Below are positions 15,980 through 23,495 of a stretch of DNA of 64,000 nucleotides, piece by piece. The stretch lies in the NCBI GenBank assembly GCA_900319525.1, contig ONOU01000002.1:1-64000 (forward strand), written 5' to 3'. Made by a program: the position numbers and the translations under genes. The notes under the pieces are model-generated. The model saw nothing but the letters and a program-made list of their open reading frames with translations. It ran no database searches and was not told where the DNA came from. Within the stretch, counting starts at the first letter, position 1. The number at the start of each line of letters is the position of its first letter. The DNA comes from an uncultured Prevotellaceae bacterium. GTDB taxonomy: Bacteria > Bacteroidota > Bacteroidia > Bacteroidales > Muribaculaceae.

Positions 15980-16798
15980 TTATTTGACTAATTCTATGAA
16001 ATCTTTAATTGTTGTAAGATTATAGACACTTGGGATAGCATTATAGGCTTCCTCCAGTTTGTTGCGTGCTGAACGCCATCCAATGCCATCGGTTATCCAT
16101 ACGAACTCAAAACCATCTACTGAATTAACCCTTGGAGCCAATTCTGTATAAGACCTAGCTGTTTCATTTAATTTGCTACCGCCACCACTATAAAAATTAA
16201 CCTCTATGAGATATTTCGTAGCAGGCGTTTCTATATAAAAATCAAAGCGTTTCTCATCAGTTCCTAGCACTGAAAGTTCAGGAAATTCCCTGGAGTATAC
16301 TTCTTGTCTGAAAGATATATTATTGTCACTTAGGATCTTTGCTACTGTATTCTCCATAATATGTCCGCTTCGGTTTTTTCGGGCATTGGTATCTAGTCCT
16401 GTCTCAATACCAAAAACATAATCCACCAGGTTCTTAATACGACGTGAATTAAACACATCTGCCAGACCAGTCTCACACAAGAATTCATATACCTTTGTTG
16501 CTGAAGAAAAATAGCTTCTTAGTATAACCACATTCCCCTGATTGTCAACGACCGGTTTGCTGCCTTCTTCTCTCACCGCAATTAAGATGCCCATCACTTC
16601 AAATGCTTTAGGGTCTCGCTCCCATACCTCTGTGACAGCTCTAGATAAATCTTCCTTACCAATAAGGTAATTCAGTGTATTAAGACTCATCTCAACTTGT
16701 GACACATTGGCGGAGATCTTATCAAAATCACAAAAGAAATCCAGAGTCTGGTTAGTTTCTTGGAGTTGAGACATAAAAAGATTAAAGTCCTTATTCAT
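15980..16798 (-). CDS. DpnII/MboI-family type II restriction endonuclease (GATC)
   Basis: The 272-residue protein matches the DpnII family in length. It carries the family hallmark near the C-terminal third, RFDFYIETP followed by YLIEVNFYSGGGSKLNETAR, which contains the PD-(D/E)xK-like catalytic acidic residues. It should cut unmethylated GATC. Its start overlaps the end of the dam-type methylase by 8 bp, so the two are translationally coupled, a usual safeguard that makes the methylase first. Confidence 0.9.
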   Translation of the reverse strand: MNKDFNLFMSQLQETNQTLDFFCDFDKISANVSQVEMSLNTLNYLIGKEDLSRAVTEVWERDPKAFEVMGILIAVREEGSKPVVDNQGNVVILRSYFSSATKVYEFLCETGLADVFNSRRIKNLVDYVFGIETGLDTNARKNRSGHIMENTVAKILSDNNISFRQEVYSREFPELSVLGTDEKRFDFYIETPATKYLIEVNFYSGGGSKLNETARSYTELAPRVNSVDGFEFVWITDGIGWRSARNKLEEAYNAIPSVYNLTTIKDFIELVK

Positions 16799-17693
16799 AA
16801 TTCTTGATAAGTAATTCGGTTAGTTTTCCTCTTTTATTTGGATTGGCATTAATGGCACGTGAAGCTTGAACTCTATTGATATTGAAGTCGCAATAGAGCT
16901 TTTCAAAGAAAGTATCCTCGGGATTCCTGGCTGAACAGTCTGAATTGCTAAGCATCCACTTGATATTAGGCATCTGGTTGAGCCTTGCACAATAATCATG
17001 AAGTCTTATTTGCTCGTCATCATTAAACTCCTCTTTTGCATAAGAATTGAAACTAGACGTCGCATCAAGAGGGCGATATGGAGGGTCGAAATAGAAGAAA
17101 TTGAGGCCATCGCCAATGTATTTCAATGTCTGTTCATAGTCTGCATTTAATATCACTATCTCCACTTGATTCAGCAATTGGCTATCGGCCTTTAAGACTT
17201 CCTCATTGCAAATTGTGGGATGCAGATATCGACCAAATGGCACATTGAATTTCCCTTTAGCATTTACTCGATAAAGGCCGTTGAAACATGTGCGGTTGAG
17301 AAAAATCAGATATTTAGTTCGCTCAATATCGTCTAGTTTATTCTCATTAAAGATAGTCCGTGCTTCGAGAAAGAAAGATTTCTTGGCTTCATCCTCAATC
17401 AACTCATAGTAACGTTTCTCAAGCTCTGCAAGACGTTCTATCAGCTCGTTGTACGAATCTTTAATAACTCGATAAGCGGTTATCAGGTAGGAATTGATGT
17501 CATTGATAACTGCGCGTTTGATATTAGGAAATCGCTGGAGCATGTGGAAAAACATAGCCCCACCTCCCACAAATGGCTCAATGTATGTGAATTCGTGTTC
17601 TTTTAGGTCTGTGGGCAGATGTTCCTCTAGCTGTGATATCAGCTGTCCTTTACCCCCAGCCCATTTTAAAAATGGTTTTGCCTCTTTACTCAT
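16791..17693 (-). CDS. Dam-family adenine-N6 DNA methyltransferase (M.DpnII-like, GATC)
   Basis: The 300-residue protein has the alpha-class order: SAM motif FLKWAGGKGQLISQL at the N-terminus and DPPY (FFYFDPPYRPLD) at about 201. The central NRTCFNGLYRVNAKGKFNVP is typical of Dam/DpnM enzymes. It should methylate adenine in GATC and protect the host from the endonuclease encoded next. It is the first gene of the three-gene operon. Upstream lies a 134-bp palindrome and a -7 element at 17967-17974. Confidence 0.9.
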   Translation of the reverse strand: MSKEAKPFLKWAGGKGQLISQLEEHLPTDLKEHEFTYIEPFVGGGAMFFHMLQRFPNIKRAVINDINSYLITAYRVIKDSYNELIERLAELEKRYYELIEDEAKKSFFLEARTIFNENKLDDIERTKYLIFLNRTCFNGLYRVNAKGKFNVPFGRYLHPTICNEEVLKADSQLLNQVEIVILNADYEQTLKYIGDGLNFFYFDPPYRPLDATSSFNSYAKEEFNDDEQIRLHDYCARLNQMPNIKWMLSNSDCSARNPEDTFFEKLYCDFNINRVQASRAINANPNKRGKLTELLIKNYE

Positions 17694-17754
17694 CTTTTTT
17701 TGTCCTCATTTGCCGTGGACAAAAAGAAAGCGCACCACCTTCGCATTTCAACCC

Positions 17755-17888
17755 CTAACGAAGGCTGTCCGCCACAGATGCCTTTACACAGAGTTGAAAG
17801 GAAGGGGTACGCCTATACAGAAATAGGCGTATCCTCATTCCTCGAGACTCTGTGTAACTCTGTTAGTTTGGCGGACTATTCTCGTTAG
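17755..17888. repeat. Long imperfect palindrome upstream of the dam-type gene
   Basis: Nested arms pair across about 134 bp: CTAACGA with TCGTTAG, GTCCGCCA with TGGCGGAC, TTACACAGAGT with ACTCTGTGTAA, and TACGCCTAT with ATAGGCGTA in the centre. The two outer arm pairs are separated by unpaired 5-base spacers (AGGCT and TATTC). The element fills most of the gene-free interval 17694-18011. It could be a folded 5' leader of the restriction-modification mRNA, a MITE, or a recombination site of attC-like layout. Confidence 0.75.
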
Positions 17889-17966
17889 AAGTCTCTTTGA
17901 ATTTAGATACTGCTATCTAATTTCCCACGATGTCTATTGCGTCTAGATGAGTGTCTAAGACAGGTG

Positions 17967-17974
17967 CAAAGTTA
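17967..17974 (-). promoter_or_regulatory. Possible -7 element driving the restriction-modification operon
   Basis: TAACTTTG on the minus strand. No good -33 element is seen. If used, the transcript would start near 17960 and carry the whole palindrome in a leader of about 270 bases before the methylase start. Confidence 0.45.
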
Positions 17975-18011
17975 GCGATTTATTTTTGAAAAACATTGCA
18001 GAAGTCATTGA

Positions 18012-18182
18012 TTATTCATCTTTAACGCTGAATTCTGTTATTGTATAATCCGAAGCATCCAGCACTATGTCACAATTTCGGTACATCGCCTTGACGGTTT
18101 GCATGGCCTCCTCATCGTTTTCAGCCATAACCTCGACAACACGGCTCAGCACCTCTGTCACCTCTATGCGGTACTTCTTCAT
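18012..18182 (-). CDS. DpnD/PcfM-like small protein
   Basis: Starting at the ATG at 18182 the product has 56 residues (MKKYRIEVTEVLSRVVEV onward). The pattern, a short beta strand with VLSRVVEV and then a helix (ENDEEAMQTVKAMY), matches my memory of the DpnD-PcfM family. That family is named after a small protein of the pneumococcal DpnI locus, which also concerns GATC. The longer frame upstream adds a hydrophobic stretch without homology. It is on the same strand as the DpnII-type operon, about 320 bp upstream of it. Its biochemical function is unknown. Confidence 0.7.
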   Translation of the reverse strand: MKKYRIEVTEVLSRVVEVMAENDEEAMQTVKAMYRNCDIVLDASDYTITEFSVKDE

Positions 18183-18226
18183 ATCGTATGCAAAGTAACA
18201 TAAATACTGCGACAAAAAAACGATTA

Positions 18227-18260
18227 GATCAATTCTTAACAAATGTGATCAAAAATGATC
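18227..18260. promoter_or_regulatory. Cluster of helically phased GATC sites upstream of the DpnD-like gene
   Basis: GATC occurs at 18227, 18247 and 18257, i.e. with 20- and 10-bp spacing, and the last two are TGATCA palindromes. They lie 45-78 bp before the DpnD-like start. This could be an operator or methylation-sensed site; this is inference. The remaining gene-free stretch 18261-18560 holds only low-complexity repeats. Confidence 0.4.
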
Positions 18261-18400
18261 AATTTTGAAAAGAAATAGATTATCAGAATGAAATTATTAC
18301 TGCGATTGGCCACGCTGCGCTAAAGGTTTGCATTCAATGCGTTTAATTAGCGAAATTAGCATTGGCCCCGCAGGGTTTGGACCAATTGCTAGATCAATAT

Positions 18401-18436
18401 TTGTCTTTATTGTCTTTATTGTCTTTATTGTCTTCT
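18401..18436 (+). repeat. Short tandem repeat (TTGTCTTTA, about 4 units)
   Basis: Three exact 9-base units TTGTCTTTA (18401-18427) and a fourth altered one (TTGTCTTCT). A slippage-prone intergenic repeat ahead of tgt. Confidence 0.8.
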
Positions 18437-18561
18437 AAAAAAATGCTTGGCGGCTTGGGAGTGAGGCCCGACGGGGCGGAAGTCCGGAGATGATGACGTC
18501 CACTTGGAGTGAAATTGCAACTATTAACTGTTCAGTGTGAACTGTAAACTAAAAAAAGCAT

Positions 18562-18569
18562 TATCTTTG
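18562..18569 (+). promoter_or_regulatory. -7 element of tgt
   Basis: TATCTTTG, 25 bp before the tgt ATG. No convincing TTTG at the expected -33 distance. Confidence 0.55.
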
Positions 18570-18594
18570 CACGTTTTTTAGAATAGACGACTGA

Positions 18595-19725
18595 ATGGAC
18601 TATCAACTCATAGCCACTCCTGAGGGCACCAATGCCCGCGCCGGACTCATCACGACCGACCACGGCCAGATCGAGACCCCTATCTTCATGCCAGTAGGCA
18701 CCGTGGGAGCCGTCAAGGCTGTCCACATGACCGAATTGCGCGAGGACATCAAGGCCCAAATCATCCTGGGCAACACCTATCACCTGTACCTGCGTCCCGG
18801 CATGGACATCATCGAGCGTGCTGGCGGCCTGCACAAGTTCAACGGCTGGGACCGCCCCATCCTGACCGACAGCGGCGGCTTTCAGGTGTTTTCGCTTGCC
18901 GAGAACCGCAAGTTGACCGACGAGGGTGTGACCTTCCGCAGCCACATTGACGGCAGCAAGCACTTGTTCACGCCCGAGAAGGTGGTGGACATCGAGCGCA
19001 CCATCGGCAGCGACATCATGATGGCCCTGGACGAGTGTCCTCCCGGCACCAGTGACTACAGTTATGCCCGCAAGTCGTTGACACTGACCCACAACTGGCT
19101 GGCCCGTGGCTGGAAACACTTCAAGAACACCCAGCCCCGCTATGGTCACAGCCAGGCCTATTTCCCCATTGTGCAGGGCTGCGTCTATAAAGACCTGAGA
19201 CAGGAATCCAGCAAGTTTGTCGCCGACCTGGGCGCCGACGGCAACGCCATTGGCGGCCTGGCCGTGGGCGAACCCACCGAGGTGATGTACGAGATGATCG
19301 AGGTTGTCAACGACATCCTGCCGCAGGACCGTCCCCGCTACCTGATGGGCGTGGGCACTCCCGCCAACATCCTTGAGGCCATTGACCGTGGTGTCGATAT
19401 GATGGACTGCGTGATGCCGACCCGCAACGGCCGCAACGGCATGCTCTTTACCCGTCACGGCATCATGAACATGCGCAACAAGAAGTGGGCCGACGATTTC
19501 ACTCCCTTGCAGGAGGATGGTCCCTCGATTGTTGACCACATCTACAGCAAGGCCTATGTGCGTCACCTGTTCATCGCCCAGGAGATCCTGGCCATGCAGA
19601 TTGCCAGCATCCACAACCTGGCCTTCTACTTGTGGCTCGTGGGTGAGGCCCGCAAGCACATCATCGAGGGTGATTTCCCCGCCTGGAAGCGCCAGATGCT
19701 CCACGACGTGCAGGTGAGGCTTTAG
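18595..19725 (+). CDS. tgt: tRNA-guanine transglycosylase
   Basis: The 376-residue enzyme exchanges guanine 34 for a queuine precursor in Asp, Asn, His and Tyr tRNAs. Visible are the first catalytic Asp region (ILTDSGGFQVFSL), GGLAVGEP, and the nucleophile Asp in DCVMPTRNGRNG. The C-terminal zinc site of well-known bacterial enzymes (C-x-C-x2-C plus His) is not intact: where the cysteines should be, GPSIVDHIYSKAY is read, while the later HNL histidine remains. I believe this loss is shared by Bacteroidota Tgt proteins. The permease gene follows 31 bp downstream, probably in one operon. Confidence 0.93.
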   Translation: MDYQLIATPEGTNARAGLITTDHGQIETPIFMPVGTVGAVKAVHMTELREDIKAQIILGNTYHLYLRPGMDIIERAGGLHKFNGWDRPILTDSGGFQVFSLAENRKLTDEGVTFRSHIDGSKHLFTPEKVVDIERTIGSDIMMALDECPPGTSDYSYARKSLTLTHNWLARGWKHFKNTQPRYGHSQAYFPIVQGCVYKDLRQESSKFVADLGADGNAIGGLAVGEPTEVMYEMIEVVNDILPQDRPRYLMGVGTPANILEAIDRGVDMMDCVMPTRNGRNGMLFTRHGIMNMRNKKWADDFTPLQEDGPSIVDHIYSKAYVRHLFIAQEILAMQIASIHNLAFYLWLVGEARKHIIEGDFPAWKRQMLHDVQVRL

Positions 19726-19756
19726 GCTTTAGATTTTAGATTTTAGGATTTGGGTA

Positions 19757-20968
19757 ATGGAAGAGGAACTCAAGAACATAGAGCTGCCAGTAGAGACGCA
19801 AAATCTTGCGTCTCCCGATCAGCCTGTCCAGGAGATCCATGAAGTCCAGCCCGTCCAGCCCCCCAAGCAGGACACCCGCAAGCGCTACCCGTGGTACTAC
19901 GTGAAGCGTTTCGACCGCTATATCATCAAGAACTTCTTGGGTACCTTCCTGTTTGCTATCCTGCTGCTGTTTGCCATCGTGGTGGTGTTTGACATCAACG
20001 AGAAGCTGGATGCCGTGCTCACCGCCCCCATCAAGGCAACCGTCTTCCAGTACTTCATGAACTTCCTGCCCTTTGTGCTCAGTCAGTTCAGCCCCTTGTT
20101 CACCTTTATTGCGGTGATCTTCTTCACCTCGCGCCTTGCCGACCGCAGCGAGGTCATCGCCATGCTGTCTAACGGCATCAGTTTCTATCGGCTGACGTTG
20201 CCCTACCTGTTCTCGGCAGCGGTGATCGCCCTCGGCAGCTATCTGCTGGCGGCCTACATCATCCCGCCGGCCAATGTGGAACGCATCGCCTACCAGAACA
20301 AGTGGGTCAAGAACAAGGAGGTCGTCTACGGCGACAACATCCAGATGCAGGTCAAGCCCGGCGTGATGGCCTACATGGCCCGCTATGACAACACGACACG
20401 CAGCGGATTCCGTTTCACGCTCGAGGAGTTTGACGGCACGACGCTCAAGTCGCGGCTGACGGCCGAGACCGTGAAGTATGACTCGGTGGGCCTGTGGACT
20501 GTGCGCAACTACTCCATACGCAACTTCAAGGGCCTGAAGGAGACGATGACCACCGGTAGCGTGATGGACACGCTGTTGAATATCGATCCGCGCGATTTCC
20601 TCATCTCCAAGAACGACGAGCAGACCATGACTTCGCCAGAACTCAAGGCCTACATCAACAAGCAGAAGGCCCGCGGCGTGGCCAATATCAAGAATTTTGA
20701 GATCGAGTATGAGCGGCGCATTGCCATGACGGCCGCCTCGTTTATCCTCACCATCATTGGCCTGTCGCTCTCTTCACGCAAGGTGAGGGGTGGAATTGGC
20801 CTGAACATTGGCCTCGGTCTGCTGTTGAGTTTCTCTTACATCCTGTTTATGACAGTGACCTCCACTTTTGCCGTGTCGGGCTACACCAGTCCCCGCGTGG
20901 CTATGTGGATTCCCAACATGGTCTATATCATCATTGCCGCTGTGCTCTATTATCGCGCATCGCGATAG
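19757..20968 (+). CDS. LptF/LptG-family permease
   Basis: The 403-residue inner-membrane protein has the family layout: three transmembrane helices (about 57-160), a periplasmic beta-jellyroll-like part (about 170-290), and three more helices near the C-terminus. Together with LptB and a partner subunit it would extract lipopolysaccharide from the inner membrane and feed it to the LPS bridge that ends at LptD, also in this window. The first 45 residues are a non-conserved Pro/Gln-rich extension, part of it encoded by a palindrome (19793-19815). Start ATG at 19757; an internal start is not obvious. Confidence 0.87.
   Translation: MEEELKNIELPVETQNLASPDQPVQEIHEVQPVQPPKQDTRKRYPWYYVKRFDRYIIKNFLGTFLFAILLLFAIVVVFDINEKLDAVLTAPIKATVFQYFMNFLPFVLSQFSPLFTFIAVIFFTSRLADRSEVIAMLSNGISFYRLTLPYLFSAAVIALGSYLLAAYIIPPANVERIAYQNKWVKNKEVVYGDNIQMQVKPGVMAYMARYDNTTRSGFRFTLEEFDGTTLKSRLTAETVKYDSVGLWTVRNYSIRNFKGLKETMTTGSVMDTLLNIDPRDFLISKNDEQTMTSPELKAYINKQKARGVANIKNFEIEYERRIAMTAASFILTIIGLSLSSRKVRGGIGLNIGLGLLLSFSYILFMTVTSTFAVSGYTSPRVAMWIPNMVYIIIAAVLYYRASR
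19793..19815. repeat. Palindrome of dispersed-repeat type inside the permease coding sequence
   Basis: GAGACGCAA and TTGCGTCTC pair around a 4-base centre, inside the N-terminal extension of the permease. I recognise GTAGAGACGCAAAAT as a motif of short dispersed palindromes in Bacteroidota genomes; a related stem (GGAGACGCG/CGCGTCTCC) occurs in the terminator at 22807. Confidence 0.6.
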
Positions 20969-21056
20969 TTGCTCATTATCTTATTGTTTTTAACGAAATT
21001 GGTAGTAAATGCCGTTTTTTTTATTCGGTATTGGCTTGTTGTTTTCATTTTGTAGC

Positions 21057-21064
21057 TATCTTTG
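21057..21064 (+). promoter_or_regulatory. -7 element upstream of the secreted protein at 21113
   Basis: TATCTTTG, with a TTG at 21036-21038 about 18 bases upstream. The leader to the ATG would be about 40 bases. Confidence 0.6.
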
Positions 21065-21112
21065 CGGTGAAACTTTCAACTTTTTTTTATCAACTAAAAA
21101 TTTGTATAGATT

Positions 21113-22777
21113 ATGAAGAGATTTTTTACTTTGTTTGCTATGGTGGCTTTTGCCGCTAGTATGATGTGGGCTACTTGGGTGCCCAGCGATACTGAGAGTA
21201 TCAAGCTTGATAAGGAGGGTACTGACGGACAGGTGCAGATGAAGACCATCCGTACCGATGATGGCAAGATCATCCTCAGCTGGCTGCGTGGCGAGAGGGT
21301 TGACGATGTTTTCTCCTACAGGTTGCACCTGCAGATTTTTGATGCTAATGGTAATGCCATGTTTGGCGATGAGGGCATCATCGTGTGCGATAAGCGCACC
21401 CGCACCTGGACTACCGATTATGCTCTGGCGTTAGCTCCTAACGGGGATATCCTTTTGGCTTATACCGACGTCCGCAATGATCCTAATGAAGAGAACGCCG
21501 AGTCCTATCTCTATCGTTACGACCAGCAGGGTAATCCCGTTTGGGATGCCGACGGTATCCTGTTCCCCTCAGGACGGATCCACGAGACCGCATTTTCGAC
21601 CGAGGATATCGCTCCTGCCATCTGTGTGAGCGGCGACAATATCTATGCTGCCGTTAACCACACCGAGTACTATATGGAAAAGGCTACCGAGGACAACTGG
21701 TCTCCCTCGCCCTGGTTCCCCAACCAGCAGATGCCCGACTCGGTTCAGGTAACTTCAAGTGCATGGCTGGTTGTGGCTCTGAATAATGACGGCAGCGTCA
21801 AGGGCGAAGCTCCCATGTCGCTGGATTCCAAAATCTTATTGATGAATCCCGCTATTGATGGCAATATTTACATGGTCTATAACAGTGCTGACCAGGGTCT
21901 CGAAGCTCAACTGATTGATCCTGAGCTGACTAACCAGTGGGATGACGTTGTTACCGTTGAGGAGACGCCGCTCACAAGAGGCACATTCATGCCCACTCCG
22001 CTCGCTGGGCTTAACGAGAATGACATCCTGATGCTCTCCTATGAGGTGCCTACCGATTGGTATGGCTATCAGGTGGTGAACTACCTCACTCCCGAGGGTG
22101 AGACTGCACCTGAGGCAATCAGCTTGGCCGGTGGTGTCGACGGTGACGCCGGCAGCGCTGCCATGGGCGTGAAGGAGAATAGGGCTATGGTCGCTTGGGA
22201 GTATGCTTACTCTTCGTCCCTCTACTACATGAAGGTGAATGTAGCTACTGACTTCAACACCTACTTCTGGGAAGGTGATCTGGAGTATGGCATGAACCTT
22301 GAAGAGAATGATATGTGGGGATTTACCCCCGTTAAGGTGATTCCCACCACTGACGGTTGGGTAGTACTCTATGGCAATCTGCAGAGCTGGAATGGTGCCA
22401 ACTTCATGGTGGTAAGCATTGACGATTTTGGCGAGATCCTGTGGACCAAGCAGATCTGCGAAGACAACTTCAAGTCCAGCGGCTTCTCGGTAGTCTATGA
22501 CGATAAGAACGCCTATATCTTCTACACCCAGGAGGTACAGTACGATGACCAGTGGAATGAGATTCCCGGCTCGGCAGGTATGTACGTCATGTGTATTGGC
22601 ATTACCGGTAATCAGGATGCTACCTCCATCGATGAGATGCCCTCCGATGCTCGCGTGAAGAGCGTGGAGATCTACACCGTTGACGGTCGTCGCGTCAATG
22701 AGATGGTTCCCGGTGTCAACATCATCCGCACTACCGATGAGAACGGCAACGTGACCAGCAAGAAAGTTTTCAAGTAA
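21113..22777 (+). CDS. Secreted protein with type IX-like C-terminal signal, function unknown
   Basis: The 554-residue protein has a signal peptide (MKRFFTLFAMVAFAASMMWA) and repeated short beta-strand patterns that suggest a beta-propeller or similar fold (for example DGKIILSWLRG, NGDILLAYTDVRND, RAMVAWEYAY). The last 40 residues (IYTVDGRRVNEMVPGVNIIR to KVFK) resemble the short C-terminal sorting signals of Prevotella-like type IX secretion substrates. Export to the surface is therefore likely. No enzymatic motif is seen. It is followed by a terminator. Confidence 0.75.
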   Translation: MKRFFTLFAMVAFAASMMWATWVPSDTESIKLDKEGTDGQVQMKTIRTDDGKIILSWLRGERVDDVFSYRLHLQIFDANGNAMFGDEGIIVCDKRTRTWTTDYALALAPNGDILLAYTDVRNDPNEENAESYLYRYDQQGNPVWDADGILFPSGRIHETAFSTEDIAPAICVSGDNIYAAVNHTEYYMEKATEDNWSPSPWFPNQQMPDSVQVTSSAWLVVALNNDGSVKGEAPMSLDSKILLMNPAIDGNIYMVYNSADQGLEAQLIDPELTNQWDDVVTVEETPLTRGTFMPTPLAGLNENDILMLSYEVPTDWYGYQVVNYLTPEGETAPEAISLAGGVDGDAGSAAMGVKENRAMVAWEYAYSSSLYYMKVNVATDFNTYFWEGDLEYGMNLEENDMWGFTPVKVIPTTDGWVVLYGNLQSWNGANFMVVSIDDFGEILWTKQICEDNFKSSGFSVVYDDKNAYIFYTQEVQYDDQWNEIPGSAGMYVMCIGITGNQDATSIDEMPSDARVKSVEIYTVDGRRVNEMVPGVNIIRTTDENGNVTSKKVFK

Positions 22778-22806
22778 AGATTGATTTTTTAGACTTTAGA
22801 TAGTTG

Positions 22807-22836
22807 TCAGGAGACGCGAAAGCCCGCGTCTCCTGA
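22807..22836 (+). terminator. Terminator-like hairpin
   Basis: Perfect 12-bp arms TCAGGAGACGCG and CGCGTCTCCTGA around a 6-base loop, 29 bp after the stop. The T-run is weak (ATAACTTTAT). Confidence 0.6.
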
Positions 22837-22914
22837 TAACTTTATGGACTGTAACTGAGGAAAAAACGAAAAAATGATGCTTGTAAGCCCATAACGTCAA
22901 ACTTTTTACCTGTT

Positions 22915-22948
22915 TTTGTGTCTATTTTTAAAATAATGTTTATCTTTG
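22915..22948 (+). promoter_or_regulatory. Promoter of the tlpA-like/Omp28 operon
   Basis: TTTG (22915-22918), 22-base spacer, TATCTTTG (22941-22948), 32 bp before the ATG at 22981. Confidence 0.65.
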
Positions 22949-22980
22949 CGACACGAATAATAGCAAGTCTTAGATTCTAA

Positions 22981-23478
22981 ATGTATATGAGAAAGTGTGT
23001 TTTAACTACCGTACTCTGCCTGTTGGCTGCTTTCGGTGTGGCTCAGGCTCAACTGCCAGCCGTGACTCTCAAGACGATAGATGGTTCAACCATCAGCACT
23101 GAGACATTGAGTAACGACGGCAAGCCGTTTATCATCGATTTTTTTGCCACATGGTGCAAGCCCTGCAACCGTGAGCTCAGCGCCATTGCCGAGGTCTATG
23201 ACGAGTGGCAAGAAGAAACCGGCGTGAAAATCTATGCCGTGAGCATCGATCAGGCTCAGAACATCAACAAGGTGAAACCCCTGGTGGACCAGAACGAGTG
23301 GGAATATGACGTCCTGCTCGATCCCAACAGCGATTTCCTCAAGGCCCTGGGTGGACAGATGATCCCGTTTGTCGTCGTCGTTGACGGCAACGGCAACGTC
23401 GTGTCTAAACACAGCGGATACACCGATGGAGGTGAGAATGAACTGATTGAAGAAGTGCGTAAACTGATTGCCAATTAG
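22981..23478 (+). CDS. TlpA-like periplasmic thioredoxin
   Basis: The 165-residue protein has a signal peptide and a single thioredoxin domain with the redox site WCKPC (about residue 60) and the cis-Pro segment (MIPFVVVVDGNG). It is expected to reduce or shuffle disulfides outside the cytoplasm. It is the first gene of a run through 28530 with gaps of 10-42 bp; the two Omp28-like proteins of this run have CxxC motifs too, so it may serve them. Confidence 0.87.
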   Translation: MYMRKCVLTTVLCLLAAFGVAQAQLPAVTLKTIDGSTISTETLSNDGKPFIIDFFATWCKPCNRELSAIAEVYDEWQEETGVKIYAVSIDQAQNINKVKPLVDQNEWEYDVLLDPNSDFLKALGGQMIPFVVVVDGNGNVVSKHSGYTDGGENELIEEVRKLIAN

Positions 23479-23495
23479 TTTTTCATTAGTAGAGA

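Noticed and set aside
18401..18436. Possible CRISPR or iteron array
   Set aside because: A 9-base microsatellite of four units with no replication gene nearby.
18532..19704. 390-codon open frame antisense to tgt
   Set aside because: Same cause; tgt is unambiguous on the plus strand.
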